Position numbers and translations under genes: made by a program
The notes under the pieces: model-generated
Database searches by the model: none
Seen by the model: the letters and a program-made list of their open reading frames with translations, nothing else
What the model was told of the DNA's origin: nothing
Part shown: piece after piece, positions 63,770 to 64,000 of the stretch
How the letters are laid out: each line of letters begins with the position of its first letter
How positions within the stretch are numbered: the first letter of the stretch is position 1
NCBI GenBank assembly: GCA_905182985.1
Contig: CAJJDN010000066.1
Span: forward strand, 277,076 to 341,075
Reading direction: 5' to 3'
Origin: Paramecium sonneborni
Taxonomy: Eukaryota > Ciliophora > Oligohymenophorea > Peniculida > Parameciidae
Length of the DNA stretch: 64,000 bases

Positions 63770-64000
63770 TCATTTAATATATTTCTTAATCAAAACTTTT
63801 AGTTACTCTATTCTAACAGGTTTAATTATATAATCTTTCATACCACTCTCCAAAGCTTTACTTAAATTATCTTCTGTATCATAGGCTGAACACATTATTA
63901 TATTTAATTTGTTGTCTATCTACAATAATGAAGTAGAAGTTTAATATCCATTTAATCCTGGCATTTCAATATCCATTAAGATTATCTTATATTGTTCTTG
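63770..64000 (-). CDS. 3' end of a response-regulator (hybrid histidine kinase) gene
   Basis: The window starts inside the gene. The visible 76 residues form the second half of a CheY-like receiver domain: IILMDIEMPGLNGYQTS with the phospho-acceptor Asp, IIMCSAYD with the switch Ser, and GMKDYIIKPVRIEQL with the conserved Lys, ending KKYIK-TGA (63770-63772). In ciliates such domains usually close hybrid His kinases with an N-terminal sensor and membrane helices, which would lie to the right of the window. It converges with the TGS1-like gene, separated by only 7 bases. Confidence 0.88.

Overview
The window is macronuclear-type DNA of a ciliate, most likely a Paramecium species. Three things seen in the sequence point there. 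First, every recognisable protein reads through TAA and TAG, which fall at glutamine or hydrophilic positions, and stops only at TGA. Second, genes are cut by tiny GT...AG introns of about 19-37 bases, e.g. 1402-1423, 1621-1646, 15358-15380 and 25265-25293. Third, the DNA is very A+T rich and genes lie on both strands, often less than 100 bases apart. Tetrahymena and Ichthyophthirius share the code but usually have longer introns. ORFs called with the standard code break at every Gln codon, so almost all gene models here were built by reading TAA/TAG as Gln and splicing by eye.

Layout. 1-5 kb: a partial ORF, an STK32-like AGC kinase, a small zinc-finger protein and a probable decayed gene. 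5.4-12.8 kb (minus): a Sec1/Munc18 protein and a four-domain voltage-gated cation channel. 14-17.6 kb: a basic SR-like protein (+), ribosomal protein uL13 (-) and a possible ciliary CFAP97-like protein (+). 17.6-21.7 kb (minus): AP-4 epsilon adaptin and ribosomal protein uS5. 21.8-31 kb: a membrane-anchored pepsin-like protein with both active-site motifs degraded, a lipid-anchored AGC kinase, a small mitochondrial-like protein, a Pumilio RNA-binding protein, a METTL13-type methyltransferase, a divergent centrin and a secreted pepsin with intact active sites. 31-36.4 kb: an unknown protein, a two-domain cation channel, an 'ECTF-x-P' repeat protein and a two-TM Cys-containing protein. 36.5-45.3 kb (minus): a giant USP-type deubiquitinase. 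47.4-51.8 kb (minus): a PH-START-ORD lipid-transfer protein and a PKA catalytic subunit. 54-58 kb (+): a single-pass receptor-like protein and an ankyrin-DHHC palmitoyltransferase. 58-64 kb: a CIA30/NDUFAF1-like complex I assembly factor, two low-complexity proteins, a ZCCHC10-like zinc knuckle, a TGS1-like methyltransferase and the 3' end of a response-regulator gene.

The genes form no operon or single pathway. Membrane traffic (Sec1, AP-4, OSBP-related, DHHC), signalling (three AGC kinases, response regulator), excitability (two channels) and protein turnover (USP, pepsins) are well represented, as expected for a random stretch of a gene-dense ciliate chromosome.

Two single-N positions (45418 and 61211) are each flanked by what read as exact direct repeats of 1165 and 1042 bases. 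These look like contig ends that overlap but were never merged, so the repeats and the extra gene copies in them are probably assembly artefacts. I see no tRNA, rRNA, CRISPR array or transposon.
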